64,000 nucleotides of DNA from Deltaproteobacteria bacterium (GCA_020632695.1 JACKFB010000009.1:124001-188000), one strand, 5' to 3'. Shown: positions 1-9,959, numbered from the stretch's first letter. Notes: generated by a model from the letters alone, not told the origin. Program-made: numbers and translations.

Positions 1-2115
1 GAGCAGGCAGGGCTCGAGCGACTCGCCGGCCGCGACGCAGGAGCCGTCGGGGCGGTGGCAGGCGCCGGGGAGGTCCTCGTGGGCGCAGACGCCCGCCCGG
101 CAGCGGTCCACGGTGCAGGCGATGCCGTCGTCGGCGCAGGCGGCGCCTTCGAGGGCGGGGTCGGCGACGAGCTGGGCCGTCGCGGCGCAGATCTGGCATG
201 GCGCGTCGGCCGGGTGGGCGCCGACGGGCACGCAGCCGGCGGCGGTCGCGCAGGTCCCGGGCGCCGGCAGGTGGACGCAGCCGCCGGGCTGGCAGAGGTC
301 CAGGGTGCAGTCGAGGCCGTCGTCGCAGGGGGTGGCCGAGCCGGCGCAGGCGCCCGAGAGGCAGCGATCCCCCAGGGTGCAGGGGTCCCCGTCGTCGCAG
401 GTCAGCCCGTCGGAGAGCGGCGGGTGCACGCAGCCGAGGCCGGGCTCGCAGCCGTCGGCCGTGCAGGGGAGGCCATCGTCGCAGGGCAGCGGGTCTCCGG
501 CGCAGAGGCCGCCTTCGCAGAAGTCCTGCTGGGTGCAGGGGTCGCCGTCGTCGCAGGCGGCCTTCCCCGGCGCATACAGACAGCCGGCGATCGGGTCGCA
601 GCGATCGTCGGTGCACGGGTTCTGGTCGTCGCAGCTCAGCGGGGCGCCCACGCACCCGCCGGCGCCGTCGCAGCGGTCGTCCAGGGTGCATGCGTCGGCG
701 TCGTCGCAGGGGGAGTCGGCGGCGCGGGCGGTGCTCACGCAGCCGGCGGCCGGCTCGCAGAGGTCGAGGGTGCACGGGTTGCCGTCGTCGCAGAGGACCG
801 GGGTCCCCTCGCAGAAGCCCAGGCCGCTGCAGCGGTCGTCGGCCGTGCACGGGGAGCCGTCGTCGCAGGCCGCGCCCAGGGCCAACGCCGGCGTGCAGGC
901 GCCCGCCTCGCAGACGAGGGTGCGGCAGGGCTCGAGCGCGCAGAAGGAGGCGCGCAGGCGGCAGTCGTCCTGGTCGGCGCAGCCACCCTTGGGTGGGGCG
1001 GCCCCGACGGCCACCTGCACGTCGCGAGGGACGCCGGCCGCCAGCGCCGCGGCGAGGCGCTCCCGGGCGCCGCTGGTGTCGTCGAGGCCGAGGCCGGCGC
1101 CGTCGAGAGCGGGCTGGCCGACGGCCTCCCAGCGGGCGGCGAGCATCGCCGTGACCACCTGGTCCTCGCCGCTGAAGATGGCGGCCAGCTCGCGGGGCCC
1201 GGGGGTGCCCTCGGCGGCGCAGCGGGCGCTGGCCTCGGTGGCGACGTGGGCCGCGAGTGCCCGGCTGAGCAGCCCCCCGCCAGCGGGGCTCACCCGGGGA
1301 GCGTCGGGGTGCGCCGGGTCGGAGCCGCGCCAGAGCACCAGCGGGGCGGTGCCGGCGAGGGCGGCGCTGAGGTCGAGCGCGTAGGAGGTGTCGAGCACCC
1401 AGATGCGCAGGCCGGCGCCGCCGCAAGCAGCCGCCAGGGTGGCGCCCAGCCGCGGCAGGCTCACCGCCTCGGCGCCCAGCAGCAAGGCGCCGCCGGCGAT
1501 GGGGCTGGCGCGGCCGGTGGTCACCAGCACCGCGGTGTCCTCGGGGCCGGCGCCCTCGCAGAGGGTGGTGATGGCGGACTCGACCTGGGCGCGGGAGGGA
1601 GCGTGCAGGCTGACGCCGGCTGCGCCGAGGCGGTCCAGCGCGTCGCGCCAGGCGCTGCGATCGGCGGCGGCGCCAGGGTCCTCGCCGGTCACCAGCAGGG
1701 CGCGCACGCGGCCCGGGGCCCCGGGCGGGCGGGCGAGGGCCGCCTCGGCCGGAAGCGGTGCGGCGTCGTCGGCCGCGGGCGCGGCGAAGGCCGTGGGGGA
1801 GGCCGTGGGCGCGCAGCTTCGGGGCGAGCGGGCGATGCGGAGGCCGGGGTGCTCGCCGCGCGTCAGCGGGGCGGGGTCCACCAGCAGCGCGTCGTCGGGC
1901 GCGTCGGGGTCGGGGGAGACGATCGCGGCGGGCAGGAGCGTCAGGGCCGGGGCGGGGATGAGGCCCTGGGCCCGGGCGGCGGCCTCGAGCGGCTCCGGAC
2001 AGGCTGCGTCGCCGCTGGAGCCATCGGCGCAGCCCCACCCCAGCGCCGTCGCCATTCCGGCGAGTGCGACGAGGAGGAGCCGCGGGGGCCGGGAGTGGGG
2101 AGCGCGCGGGGCCAT
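1..2115 (-). CDS. Secreted cysteine-rich protein with degenerate caspase-like domain (C-terminus beyond window)
   Basis: Reads from ATG at 2115 leftward without a stop to base 1, so 705 residues are visible and the C-terminus is missing. The first ~30 residues are an Arg/Pro-rich n-region and a hydrophobic stretch ending in GWGC, a signal peptide and possibly a poor lipobox. Residues ~130-330 have the alternating strand/helix pattern of caspase/legumain-fold proteases: ALLVTGED, then VLVTTG where S-G-H-G is usual, then WVLDTSYA where a D-x-C-x-G is usual. Neither catalytic His nor Cys is kept, so it is probably inactive. From ~378 onward come about ten modules of the type C-D-D-G-D-P-C-T-x-D-x-C, known from myxobacterial surface proteins. 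It is divergent from the lipoprotein at 2211 with 95 bases between. The caspase-like assignment is inference from fold pattern; the cysteine modules are seen directly. Confidence 0.75.
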   Translation of the reverse strand, partial: MAPRAPHSRPPRLLLVALAGMATALGWGCADGSSGDAACPEPLEAAARAQGLIPAPALTLLPAAIVSPDPDAPDDALLVDPAPLTRGEHPGLRIARSPRSCAPTASPTAFAAPAADDAAPLPAEAALARPPGAPGRVRALLVTGEDPGAAADRSAWRDALDRLGAAGVSLHAPSRAQVESAITTLCEGAGPEDTAVLVTTGRASPIAGGALLLGAEAVSLPRLGATLAAACGGAGLRIWVLDTSYALDLSAALAGTAPLVLWRGSDPAHPDAPRVSPAGGGLLSRALAAHVATEASARCAAEGTPGPRELAAIFSGEDQVVTAMLAARWEAVGQPALDGAGLGLDDTSGARERLAAALAAGVPRDVQVAVGAAPPKGGCADQDDCRLRASFCALEPCRTLVCEAGACTPALALGAACDDGSPCTADDRCSGLGFCEGTPVLCDDGNPCTLDLCEPAAGCVSTARAADSPCDDADACTLDDRCDGAGGCVGAPLSCDDQNPCTDDRCDPIAGCLYAPGKAACDDGDPCTQQDFCEGGLCAGDPLPCDDGLPCTADGCEPGLGCVHPPLSDGLTCDDGDPCTLGDRCLSGACAGSATPCDDGLDCTLDLCQPGGCVHLPAPGTCATAAGCVPVGAHPADAPCQICAATAQLVADPALEGAACADDGIACTVDRCRAGVCAHEDLPGACHRPDGSCVAAGESLEPCLL

Positions 2116-2210
2116 GGAAGGTCGAGCATGGCGCGGCGCGTCCCCTCCCGGCAAGCCTCGCGCCGTCGCCGGTGGCCAGGGCGGGGCGGAGTTGCTAGAT
2201 CTCGCCGCCG

Positions 2211-2783
2211 ATGCGTCACCTCATCATCCGGATCGGCCTGGCGATGTGGGCGCCGTGGCTCGCCTGCTGCGGCGCGCCGTCGCCGGACGCCCCGTCGGAG
2301 CCCGCGGCGGCGCCCACCGAGGTGCTGGCGCGGGATCTGGACGGGGCGCTCAGCGTCACGCTGCCCGCCGACCTGGTCGTCCACCTGCAGCGGCAGGCCA
2401 TCCAGGCGACGGCGCCCGACGGCAGCCTGCGCATCTTCGTCGGGCGTGAGGCCGACGAGCCGCTCATCAAGCTGGCGGGGCCCGCCAAGGACGCTCTTGT
2501 GGCGCTGGGCTGGCAGCCCGAGGGCGAGCAGCACTTCGAGTTCGCGATCCTCACCGCGTTCCGGCGCGGTGGCACCCGCGACGCGCCGGCCGAGCGGCGT
2601 CAGATCTGGTGGGTGCGTCGGGGCGGCGTCACCTACGTGTGCGACGCCATCGCCCAGGGCCACTCCGACCGCCGTCTGGGCGATGCGTTCCGCGCGCTCT
2701 GCCAGGGGGTGGAGGTCTCCGGAGGCGCCGCGGTGGCGGATCCCAGCCCGGACGGAGGCGCCGGACCCGCCGTCCGCCCCTGA
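2211..2783 (+). CDS. Small putative lipoprotein of unknown function
   Basis: 190 residues. The start MRHLIIRIGLAMWAPWLACC is a typical lipoprotein signal with the lipobox at LAC/C (residue ~19), so the mature protein should be lipid-anchored after removal of the leader. The mature part is about 165 residues, has no recognised domain, and ends in an Asp/Pro/Gly-rich tail. It contains two further cysteines near the C-terminus (YVCDA and ALCQG) that could form a disulphide. It is divergent from the cysteine-rich gene ending at 2115, and the next gene starts 163 bases downstream, so it is probably its own transcript. Function unknown. Confidence 0.7.
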   Translation: MRHLIIRIGLAMWAPWLACCGAPSPDAPSEPAAAPTEVLARDLDGALSVTLPADLVVHLQRQAIQATAPDGSLRIFVGREADEPLIKLAGPAKDALVALGWQPEGEQHFEFAILTAFRRGGTRDAPAERRQIWWVRRGGVTYVCDAIAQGHSDRRLGDAFRALCQGVEVSGGAAVADPSPDGGAGPAVRP

Positions 2784-2946
2784 AACGATTTCGTTCGGGT
2801 TCGCGAACGTTGTGGATCCGGAGCCTCACGTCTCCTAGATCTCGGGTGCGGGCGAAGGGATCCGGCGGCCGGGAGCGCGGTGTGGCGCTCCCCAACCGGA
2901 TGCTCCTCGTCAGGCGGACGATCCTCCGGGCGACGGGGAGGCTGAG

Positions 2947-5900
2947 ATGCGCAGCATTGCGTTCGGGTTGGCGATCGCGACCTTGGTGTCGATCGGTGCG
3001 TGCGGCGCGCCGGATCCGGACGGGGGAGCGGGGCCCGTCGGCGCCGAGGAGCGCGCCTCCGGGGACGGATCCGCGGGCGATCTGGCCACCAGCGGCCTCG
3101 CGGCCACCAGCGGGCCGATCGTCCTCATCACGTCGCCCGGCCCGAACGCCAGCGTGCCCTACACGGGTGAGCCCGGGGCCGTGGTCACCGTCTCCGTCAG
3201 CGTCTCCGGTGCGACGATCTCGCCGGCCGACCTGCACATCCACTACTACCTCGACGGCGTCGAGGTCGGCGACCTCACCACCATCGGCCCCTTCGACCTC
3301 GTCGACGTGCCGCCGGGCCGTCACCACATCGCCGCCCAGCTCCTCGACGCTACCGGCGACCCGCTGCCGAACCCGGAGAGCCGCGCGGGTCTCTACGTGC
3401 GCGTGACCGCCGAGTGCACCGCCAGCACCGCCAGCGTCTGCGCCGACGGCCTGAGCTGCTCCAACGAGACCTGCTCGGGCGGCCTCTGCAAGTACGGGCC
3501 GGTCGCCGACTGCTGCGACCACGACCTCGAGTGCCCCTTCGGCTCCGAGTGCGTCGACGGTCACTGCCTCGAGTGCCAGGCCGACCTGGACTGCGACGAC
3601 GGCGACCTCTGCACCGACGACCTCTGCCTGCCCGACGGTACCTGCAGCCACACCGCCCAGCCGGGCTGCTGCACCAAGGACACCGAGTGCAACGACAAGG
3701 ACGGCTGCACCGTCGACTCCTGCGACACCGACACCAACACCTGCCGCTACGTCGACAACGGCGATCCGCTCTGCTGCAACGTCACCTCGGACTGCAAACC
3801 CGACGACGAGCCGTGCCTGCTCTACCTCTGCTACAAGAAGTCCTCCACCGGCGTGAGCCGCTGCCGCTACGGCCCGGCCAGCCCCGGTTGCTGCACCAGC
3901 GAGGCCCAGTGCAACGACGGCAACCCGTGCACCAGCGACGACTGCGACCTCAGCGGCGGCGAGGCGGCCGGCTTCTGCACCCACATCCCGGCCCCCGCCG
4001 ACTCGGGCTGCTGCCTGTCGAAGGTGGACTGCGACGACTCCGACCCCTCCACCATCGACGCCTGCGTGGCCTCGGTGTGCACCCACACGCCCAACCCGGA
4101 CTACTGCCCTCTGCCGGCGGCCCCGCCCCTCGTCATCAATGAGCTGATGCCCCACCCCGGGCTGGTCCCCGACGCCGCAGGCGAGTGGATCGAGCTCTTC
4201 AACACGACCGACTCGCCCATCGATCTCACCGGCTGGAGCATCGAGGCGGGCGGCACCCACGTGTTCGCGGTGAGCCACTCGGTGAGCGGCGCCCCGGGCA
4301 TGGTCGTCGGCGCCCGCAGCTACTTCGTCCTCGCCGCCAACGCCGCCTCCACGGTCAACGGCGGCTTCAAGCCGCGCTACGCATACGGCGCCGACCTGGT
4401 GCTGGACGACCCGATCTCCAACCCGGCCTTCACCGTGGCCACGATCCGCCTCAAGAACCCCAGCGGCCTGGTCGTCGATCAGGTCGCCTGGACCAAGGCC
4501 TACGGCGTGCTGTCCGGCCACAGCCTCGAGCTGGTCCACCCCTTCGCCGACAACTCCCTGCTCACGAACTGGCGGCGCGCCGGCCTCAACCCGAACCCCT
4601 CGCTCAACCAGACCTACGGACCGGTCGGCAGCAAGCTCTCGGGCTCACCGATGAACGCCAACCGCTCCTCGTACCAGGGGCTGTCCGCGCCCACCTGCAC
4701 ACCGCCGAGCGGTGCGGCCGCCTGCACCACCGGCCTCTGCAGCCCGGACAACGTCTGCCAGTTCGCCAAGGCCGCCGGCTGCTGCGCGGTCGACAAGGAC
4801 TGCGACGACTTCAACGCCTGCACCGTCGACGCCTGCGACACCGCCGCGGGCACCTGCCAGCCGCACACACCCATCGACGGCTGCTGCGTGAGCACCGCCG
4901 AGTGCGACGACACGAACCCCTGCAACCTCGACCGCTGCATCGGCAACGTCTGCCGCTACTCGCCCAACATCGTGCCGGGCTGCTGCATCACCGAGGCGGA
5001 CTGCGACGACGCCGACGTCTGCACCATCGACTCCTGCGACACCGTCGCCAAGGCGTGCAACGCGCCCGTCCCGCTGGTCCCCGCCAGCGGCGCCGAGTGC
5101 TGTCACGACGCCGCCGAGTGCGACGACGGCGACCCGGCCACGCTGGACGGCTGCAACCTCGCCGCCCACGAGTGCACCGCGGTGCCCGACCCCGAGTACT
5201 GCGACGACGCCACCGACCCCTGCGACGACGACGACCCGTGCACCACCGACACCTGCAACGTCCCGGCCACCCTGTGCGAGCACGCGGCGGTCGCCGGCTG
5301 CTGCCACGTGGGCCCGGACTGCAGCGACGACGGCAACCCCTGCACCTTCGACGTGTGCAACGCCCAGACCGGCTCCTGCGAGCACCCGGCCAAGCCGAAC
5401 TGCTGCCTCGACGCCGCCGACTGCGACGACGGCGACCCCTGCACGACGGACCAGTGCGGCCCCTCGCACCTGTGCCACAACCTCACCGTCTACAACTGCT
5501 GCGAGACGGCCGCCGACTGCAACGACGGCGTCGCCTGCACCGTGGACTCCTGCGTGGACTCGCGGTGTCAGAGCGTCCCCCAGGCCGGCTGCTGCGTTCC
5601 CGGCTCCTCGACCGCCCAGCTCGCGGCCCAGTGCGGCGCCGACCCCGACGGGGCGAAGGCGTGCTACCAGTGGAGCTGCGACGCGGGGAACTGCGTCGCC
5701 CTGATGGCGAGCGACTGCTGCACGCTTCACAGCGACTGCGACGACGGCAGCGCGTGCACCGCCGACCTCTGCAAGTCCAACGGCCTCTGCAAGCACATCC
5801 CCCAGGCGGGCGAGGGCTGTTGCGTGCTCGACTCGGACTGCCCCGCCGACTCGTTCTGCGCCCTCACCGCGACCTGCTCGACCCAGCTACCCGACGGCTC

Positions 5901-8322
5901 GCCCTGCCAGGGTGACAACGCCTGCCAGAGCGGCTGGTGCGCCGCGGGCACCTGCGCGGCGCCGCAGGCCGACGGTGGCACCTGCAGCGGCAGCAACCAG
6001 TGCGACTCGGCCCTGTGCGTCGACGGCTACTGCTGCGACGAACTCTGCGACGACCCGTGCAAGGCCTGCGACGTGCCCGGCAGCCTGGGGAGCTGCACGA
6101 CGGTGCCCGGCGTCGACACGAACAGCGACGGCGAGCCCGACGCCTGCGACGACGACGACGACGGCGACCACATCGCCGACGCCTTCGACAACTGCAGGAC
6201 CGTCGCCAATCCGGACCAGCTCAACACCGACGGCGACTCGCGGGGCGACGCCTGCGACACCGACGACGACAACGACGGCGTGACGGACGGAGACGACAAC
6301 TGCCCGCTGCTGAGCAACCCGGACCAGCTCGACAACGACGGCGACGGCGCGGGCGATCTCTGCGACCTCACCCCGGCGGTGATCCTGATCTCGGAGCTCT
6401 ACTACGACGGCCCCGGCTCCGACTCCGACGACGTGTTCACCGAGCTGGCCGGCCCGGCGGGGATGGCGCTCGACGGCTACTCGCTGGTGGGGGTGAACGG
6501 AGCCGACGGCGCCGAGTACGCGGTGGTGCCGCTCGACGGCATCGTCATCCCCGCCGACGGGCTGCTGGTGCTGGCCACCGCCGACGCCGCCGGGCAGACG
6601 CTGCTCGCCCGCGACGCCATCGCCGCGGTCGACTGGCAGAACGGCCCCGACTCGGTGCAGGTGCGCTTCCCGGACGGGACGGTGTCGGACGCGCTGCAGT
6701 ACGGCAACGCCGGCTCCCACACCGGAGGCGAGGGCGCGTATGCGCCGGACGTCGACGCGGGCGTGAGCCTGGGCCGAGACGCCGAGCTGACCGACACCGA
6801 CGACAACGCCGCCGACTTCGCCTCGTACGAGCCGCCGACGCCCGGCACGAAGGGCCCGCCGCTGGACTTCGACTTCGACGGCGTCGACGACCTGACCGAC
6901 AACTGCAAGACCGTGACGAACGCCGACCAGCGCGACACCGACGGGGACGGCGCCGGTGACGCCTGCGACGACGACGACGACGGGGACGGCAAGCTCGACG
7001 CGGCGGACAACTGCCCCGGCGTGGCCAACGCCGGCCAGGCGGACCTCGACGGCGACGGGGTCGGCGACGCGTGCGACGTGCTGATCCACGAGCTCTACGT
7101 CGACGGCCCGGGCTCCGACGGGGACGACGCGTTCACCGAGCTGGTGGCGCGACCGGGCACCTCGCTCGAGGGCTTCTTCATGGTCGGCTACAACGGTGCC
7201 GACGGGGTCCTGTACCAGACCACCCTGCTCGGCGCGGGAGCGATCGTGCCGCCCGACGGCCTGATCGTCATCGCCGGGCCGGGCGCCAACGGCTCGACCT
7301 ACGTCGCGCGCGACTACGTGGCCAACGTGGACTGGCAGAACGGGCCGGACGCGGTGGTGCTGATGGACCCGTCGGGACGGGTGCTCGACGCGGTGCAGTA
7401 CGGCGACGCCGGCGCCTTCAATCACGGCGAGGGGACCCCCGCGCTGGTGGCCCCCGAGGGCTTCAGCCTCAGCCGCGCCGCCAACAGCCTGGACACCGAT
7501 GACAACGCCGCCGACTTCCACATCAGCTCGCCCACCCCCGGCGTGAAGTCGCCCGACCCGGACACCGACAGCGACGGAGTTCTGGACAGCGTCGACAACT
7601 GCCTGGAGATCCCCAACGCCGACCAGGGGGACGCCGACAGCGACAATATCGGCGACGTGTGCGATCCCGATGCGGACGGCGACGGTATCCTCGACGACGG
7701 CGACGGGTCCGGCGACCCCAGCGACAACCCCTGCGTGGGCGGTGAGACCTTCGCATGCGACGACAACTGCCCCCTCGACAGCAACGCCGACCAGGAGGAC
7801 CTGGACATGGACGGCGTGGGCGACGTGTGCGCCGCGGCCGCCACCCCCAAGGTGGTCATCCAGGAACTCCTCTACGACGGGCCGGGCGCCGACGCCGACG
7901 ACGTGTTCACCGAGCTGATGGGCCCGCCCGGGATGTCGCTGACCGGCTGGTCCCTGGTGGGCATCAACGGCGCCAACGGCACGCTGTACCACACGGTGAA
8001 CCTGGACGGGGTGGTCATCCCCAGCGACGGCATCCTGGTGCTGGCGACCTCGACCGCCAACGCGGGAGTGGCGCCCTACCGCGACGTGGCGGTGGACGTG
8101 GACTGGCAGAACGGGCCCGACGCCGTGCAGCTCTGGGACGCGACCGGGGTGATGGTCGACGCGCTGCAGTACGGCAACGCGGGCTCCTTCAACGCTGGCG
8201 AGGGCGACTACGCGTCCACCACGCCGGCGGGGCAGTCGCTGAGCCGCGACGCCTCGGGCACCGACACCGACGACAACGCGACCGACTTCACGGTGGGAGC
8301 GCCGACGCCCGGCACCCCATAG
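2947..8322 (+). CDS. Giant lipoprotein: Cys-rich repeats, lamin-tail domain, thrombospondin-3 repeats and three LTD-like modules
   Basis: 1791 residues starting at ATG 2947, behind a clear GGGGAGG ribosome site. The leader ends LVSIGACGAP, a good lipobox with Cys at ~19. Residues ~150-390 and ~580-1050 are strings of cysteine modules (D-C-D-D-G-x-x-C-T-x-D-x-C, often followed by G-C-C). Residues ~395-545 form a lamin-tail-like domain (VINELMPHPG ... GEWIELFN ... DLTGW). From ~1059 there are Asp-rich calcium-binding thrombospondin type 3 repeats (DTDGDGxxDxCD), in blocks at ~1059-1142, ~1305-1377 and ~1540-1630. These alternate with three near-identical ~150-residue modules at ~1144, ~1378 and ~1635, each with ELYYDGPG/ELLYDGPG, DWQNGPD and LQYGNAG motifs, probably further lamin-tail relatives. 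It is likely a cell-surface adhesin or outer-membrane scaffold. No catalytic site is seen. Confidence 0.88.
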   Translation: MRSIAFGLAIATLVSIGACGAPDPDGGAGPVGAEERASGDGSAGDLATSGLAATSGPIVLITSPGPNASVPYTGEPGAVVTVSVSVSGATISPADLHIHYYLDGVEVGDLTTIGPFDLVDVPPGRHHIAAQLLDATGDPLPNPESRAGLYVRVTAECTASTASVCADGLSCSNETCSGGLCKYGPVADCCDHDLECPFGSECVDGHCLECQADLDCDDGDLCTDDLCLPDGTCSHTAQPGCCTKDTECNDKDGCTVDSCDTDTNTCRYVDNGDPLCCNVTSDCKPDDEPCLLYLCYKKSSTGVSRCRYGPASPGCCTSEAQCNDGNPCTSDDCDLSGGEAAGFCTHIPAPADSGCCLSKVDCDDSDPSTIDACVASVCTHTPNPDYCPLPAAPPLVINELMPHPGLVPDAAGEWIELFNTTDSPIDLTGWSIEAGGTHVFAVSHSVSGAPGMVVGARSYFVLAANAASTVNGGFKPRYAYGADLVLDDPISNPAFTVATIRLKNPSGLVVDQVAWTKAYGVLSGHSLELVHPFADNSLLTNWRRAGLNPNPSLNQTYGPVGSKLSGSPMNANRSSYQGLSAPTCTPPSGAAACTTGLCSPDNVCQFAKAAGCCAVDKDCDDFNACTVDACDTAAGTCQPHTPIDGCCVSTAECDDTNPCNLDRCIGNVCRYSPNIVPGCCITEADCDDADVCTIDSCDTVAKACNAPVPLVPASGAECCHDAAECDDGDPATLDGCNLAAHECTAVPDPEYCDDATDPCDDDDPCTTDTCNVPATLCEHAAVAGCCHVGPDCSDDGNPCTFDVCNAQTGSCEHPAKPNCCLDAADCDDGDPCTTDQCGPSHLCHNLTVYNCCETAADCNDGVACTVDSCVDSRCQSVPQAGCCVPGSSTAQLAAQCGADPDGAKACYQWSCDAGNCVALMASDCCTLHSDCDDGSACTADLCKSNGLCKHIPQAGEGCCVLDSDCPADSFCALTATCSTQLPDGSPCQGDNACQSGWCAAGTCAAPQADGGTCSGSNQCDSALCVDGYCCDELCDDPCKACDVPGSLGSCTTVPGVDTNSDGEPDACDDDDDGDHIADAFDNCRTVANPDQLNTDGDSRGDACDTDDDNDGVTDGDDNCPLLSNPDQLDNDGDGAGDLCDLTPAVILISELYYDGPGSDSDDVFTELAGPAGMALDGYSLVGVNGADGAEYAVVPLDGIVIPADGLLVLATADAAGQTLLARDAIAAVDWQNGPDSVQVRFPDGTVSDALQYGNAGSHTGGEGAYAPDVDAGVSLGRDAELTDTDDNAADFASYEPPTPGTKGPPLDFDFDGVDDLTDNCKTVTNADQRDTDGDGAGDACDDDDDGDGKLDAADNCPGVANAGQADLDGDGVGDACDVLIHELYVDGPGSDGDDAFTELVARPGTSLEGFFMVGYNGADGVLYQTTLLGAGAIVPPDGLIVIAGPGANGSTYVARDYVANVDWQNGPDAVVLMDPSGRVLDAVQYGDAGAFNHGEGTPALVAPEGFSLSRAANSLDTDDNAADFHISSPTPGVKSPDPDTDSDGVLDSVDNCLEIPNADQGDADSDNIGDVCDPDADGDGILDDGDGSGDPSDNPCVGGETFACDDNCPLDSNADQEDLDMDGVGDVCAAAATPKVVIQELLYDGPGADADDVFTELMGPPGMSLTGWSLVGINGANGTLYHTVNLDGVVIPSDGILVLATSTANAGVAPYRDVAVDVDWQNGPDAVQLWDATGVMVDALQYGNAGSFNAGEGDYASTTPAGQSLSRDASGTDTDDNATDFTVGAPTPGTP

Positions 8323-8342
8323 GGGCGCGGCGGCCCGAGGCG

Positions 8343-9330
8343 GTGCGCGGCGCTCGCGGCGCCGCGGTGGTGGCGCTCATCGCCATCTCGGCGGTGCTGG
8401 GCGCCGCGCCCGAGGTGGCGGCGCGGGCCCCGGCGCGGGTGCGCCTGGTGCTGCAGCTGCCGGCCGAGGCGGGCTGCCCGGGGGAGGACGCCTTCCGCGA
8501 GGCGGTGCGTTCGAGGCTGGGCTACGACCCGGTGCGGGCCGAGGCCGCGATCGGCGCCGCGGTGAGCGTGGCGCGGCGGGGGCGGCGTCTGCGCGGGCGG
8601 GTGGCGCTGCGGGCCGCGGACGGCGGCGCGCTGGGCGAGCGGGAGGTCGAGGTGCGCGCCGGCCAGTGCGAGGCGCTGGTGGAGGCCCTGGCGCTCGCGC
8701 TGAGCCTGGCGCTGGACCCCGACGCCGTCTCCCGGCCCCACGGGCCGAGGCGCGAGCCGGAGCGGGGCGGCGAACGCCGCGCCAGGGCTGCGCCCGAGCC
8801 GGTGGTCGCCGTCGCGCCGCCCGCGCCGCCCGCGCCGCCGCGCTCGGAGGCTGGCGATCGCCGGGGGGCGGCCGGGTGGGCTTCGGGGAGCCCCCGCCGC
8901 GGCGCCCGGGCTGACCGTGGGCCTGCGCCTGGGGCGGGCCGCCCGCGAGTGGGGCCTGGAGCTGGCCGGCGCCTGGCCCGCCGAGCGCGCCGTCGACGGG
9001 GGCAGCGTCCGCCTGAGCAGCCTCAGCGTGGCGTGGGTGCCCTGCGGGCGCGTGGGGTGGCTGCGGGCCTGCGGCGTGGCGCGGGCCGGGCTGGTGGTGG
9101 CGGCGGGCTCGGGCCTGGAGCCGGCGCGGCGCGGGCTCTCTGCGCTGGCGGTCATCGGGGCGCGGCTGGCCGTGCAGGTGCCGCTCTCGCCTCGGGTGGG
9201 GCTCGAGCTTCAGGGCGAGCTGGGGGCGTCCCTGGTGCGCACAGCGCTCCGCGTGGGCGAGGCGGTGGCGTGGCGCACCCCGAGGCTCGGCGGGGCCGCC
9301 GCGCTGGCGCTGGTGTGGCGGCTCCGCTGA
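8343..9330 (+). pseudogene. Frameshifted exported protein of the ECF-linked myxobacterial OMP-like family
   Basis: The GTG at 8343 follows a GAGG and gives a signal peptide (VVALIAISAVLGAA). The next ~140 residues match the pattern of a myxobacterial family I recall next to ECF sigma genes: VRLVLQLP...GCP, RLGYDP, then a Cys-containing LVEALALALSLALDPD. After a Pro/Ala-rich linker the frame reads on into unlikely Arg/Gly-rich sequence. The expected C-terminal beta-barrel-like part (PGLTVGLRLGRAAREWGLELAG ... ending ALALVWRLR, stop at 9330) is instead in the +1 frame. The switch must fall between about 8840 and 8890, near the G6 run at ~8862 and the G4/C5 runs at ~8888. It is either a real pseudogene or one or two missing bases in homopolymers. 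The family name is from memory; the frame change is seen directly. Confidence 0.65.
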
Positions 9331-9370
9331 TGCGGAGCCACCGGCTCGCCTCCGCTGTGCGACGATGGTG

Positions 9371-9399
9371 GTGACGGAAGCGACAGGCTCGACCCAATC
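9371..9399 (+). promoter_or_regulatory. Putative ECF-type promoter of the sigma operon
   Basis: GTGACGGA, nine bases, then CTCGACCCAATC. The same two blocks with the same nine-base gap recur at 12475..12503 before the second lipoprotein gene. TGACGG and CCAATC are 16 bases apart, the usual spacing of ECF sigma -35/-10 elements, although the sequences are not the common GGAAC type. The -10 block ends only seven bases before the first possible GTG of the sigma gene, so the transcript would be nearly leaderless. Confidence 0.5.
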
Positions 9400-9405
9400 G
9401 GGAGG

Positions 9406-9959
9406 GTGGTGAGCGTTCAACCCCAGGCGACGGTCGGCGAGGGCGGGTCGGAGCACGCGTATTTCCGCGCGCTCTACGAGGCGGAGCTGGACTACGTCTG
9501 GCGCACCCTGCGCCGCCTGGGGGCCCGCGAGCGGGATGTGGAGGATCTTGCGCACGACGTCTTCGTGGCCGCCTGGCGCGCCCTGGAGCGCTACGACCGC
9601 GACCGGCCCGTGCGGCCCTGGCTCTTCGGCATCGCCTTCCGTGTCGTGTCCGACTACCGCCGCCGTGCCCGCTTCTCCCGCGAGATCCCCACCGAACGGC
9701 ACACGACCCGCTCGGAGGGGCCGGACCCGCTGGAGAACGCCGCGGCCGCCCAGGATCGCGCCCTGGTCCTGGCGGCCCTCGACGCGCTGCCGCCGCCGCA
9801 GCGCGCCGTCTTCGTGCTGAGCGCCATCGACGGACACACCGTGCCCGAGATTGCTGCGGGCCTCGGCGTCTCGGACAATACCTGCTACTCGCGCCTGCGA
9901 CTCGCCCGGAAGCGGTTCGCCGACGCGGTGCGCCGGCTGCGGCCGGCCCCGGAGAAGCC

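Noticed and set aside
55..2838. A 927-codon open frame on the plus strand
   Set aside because: The minus strand reads clear C-D-D-G-D-P-C-T modules with a signal peptide, so the plus frame is a shadow.
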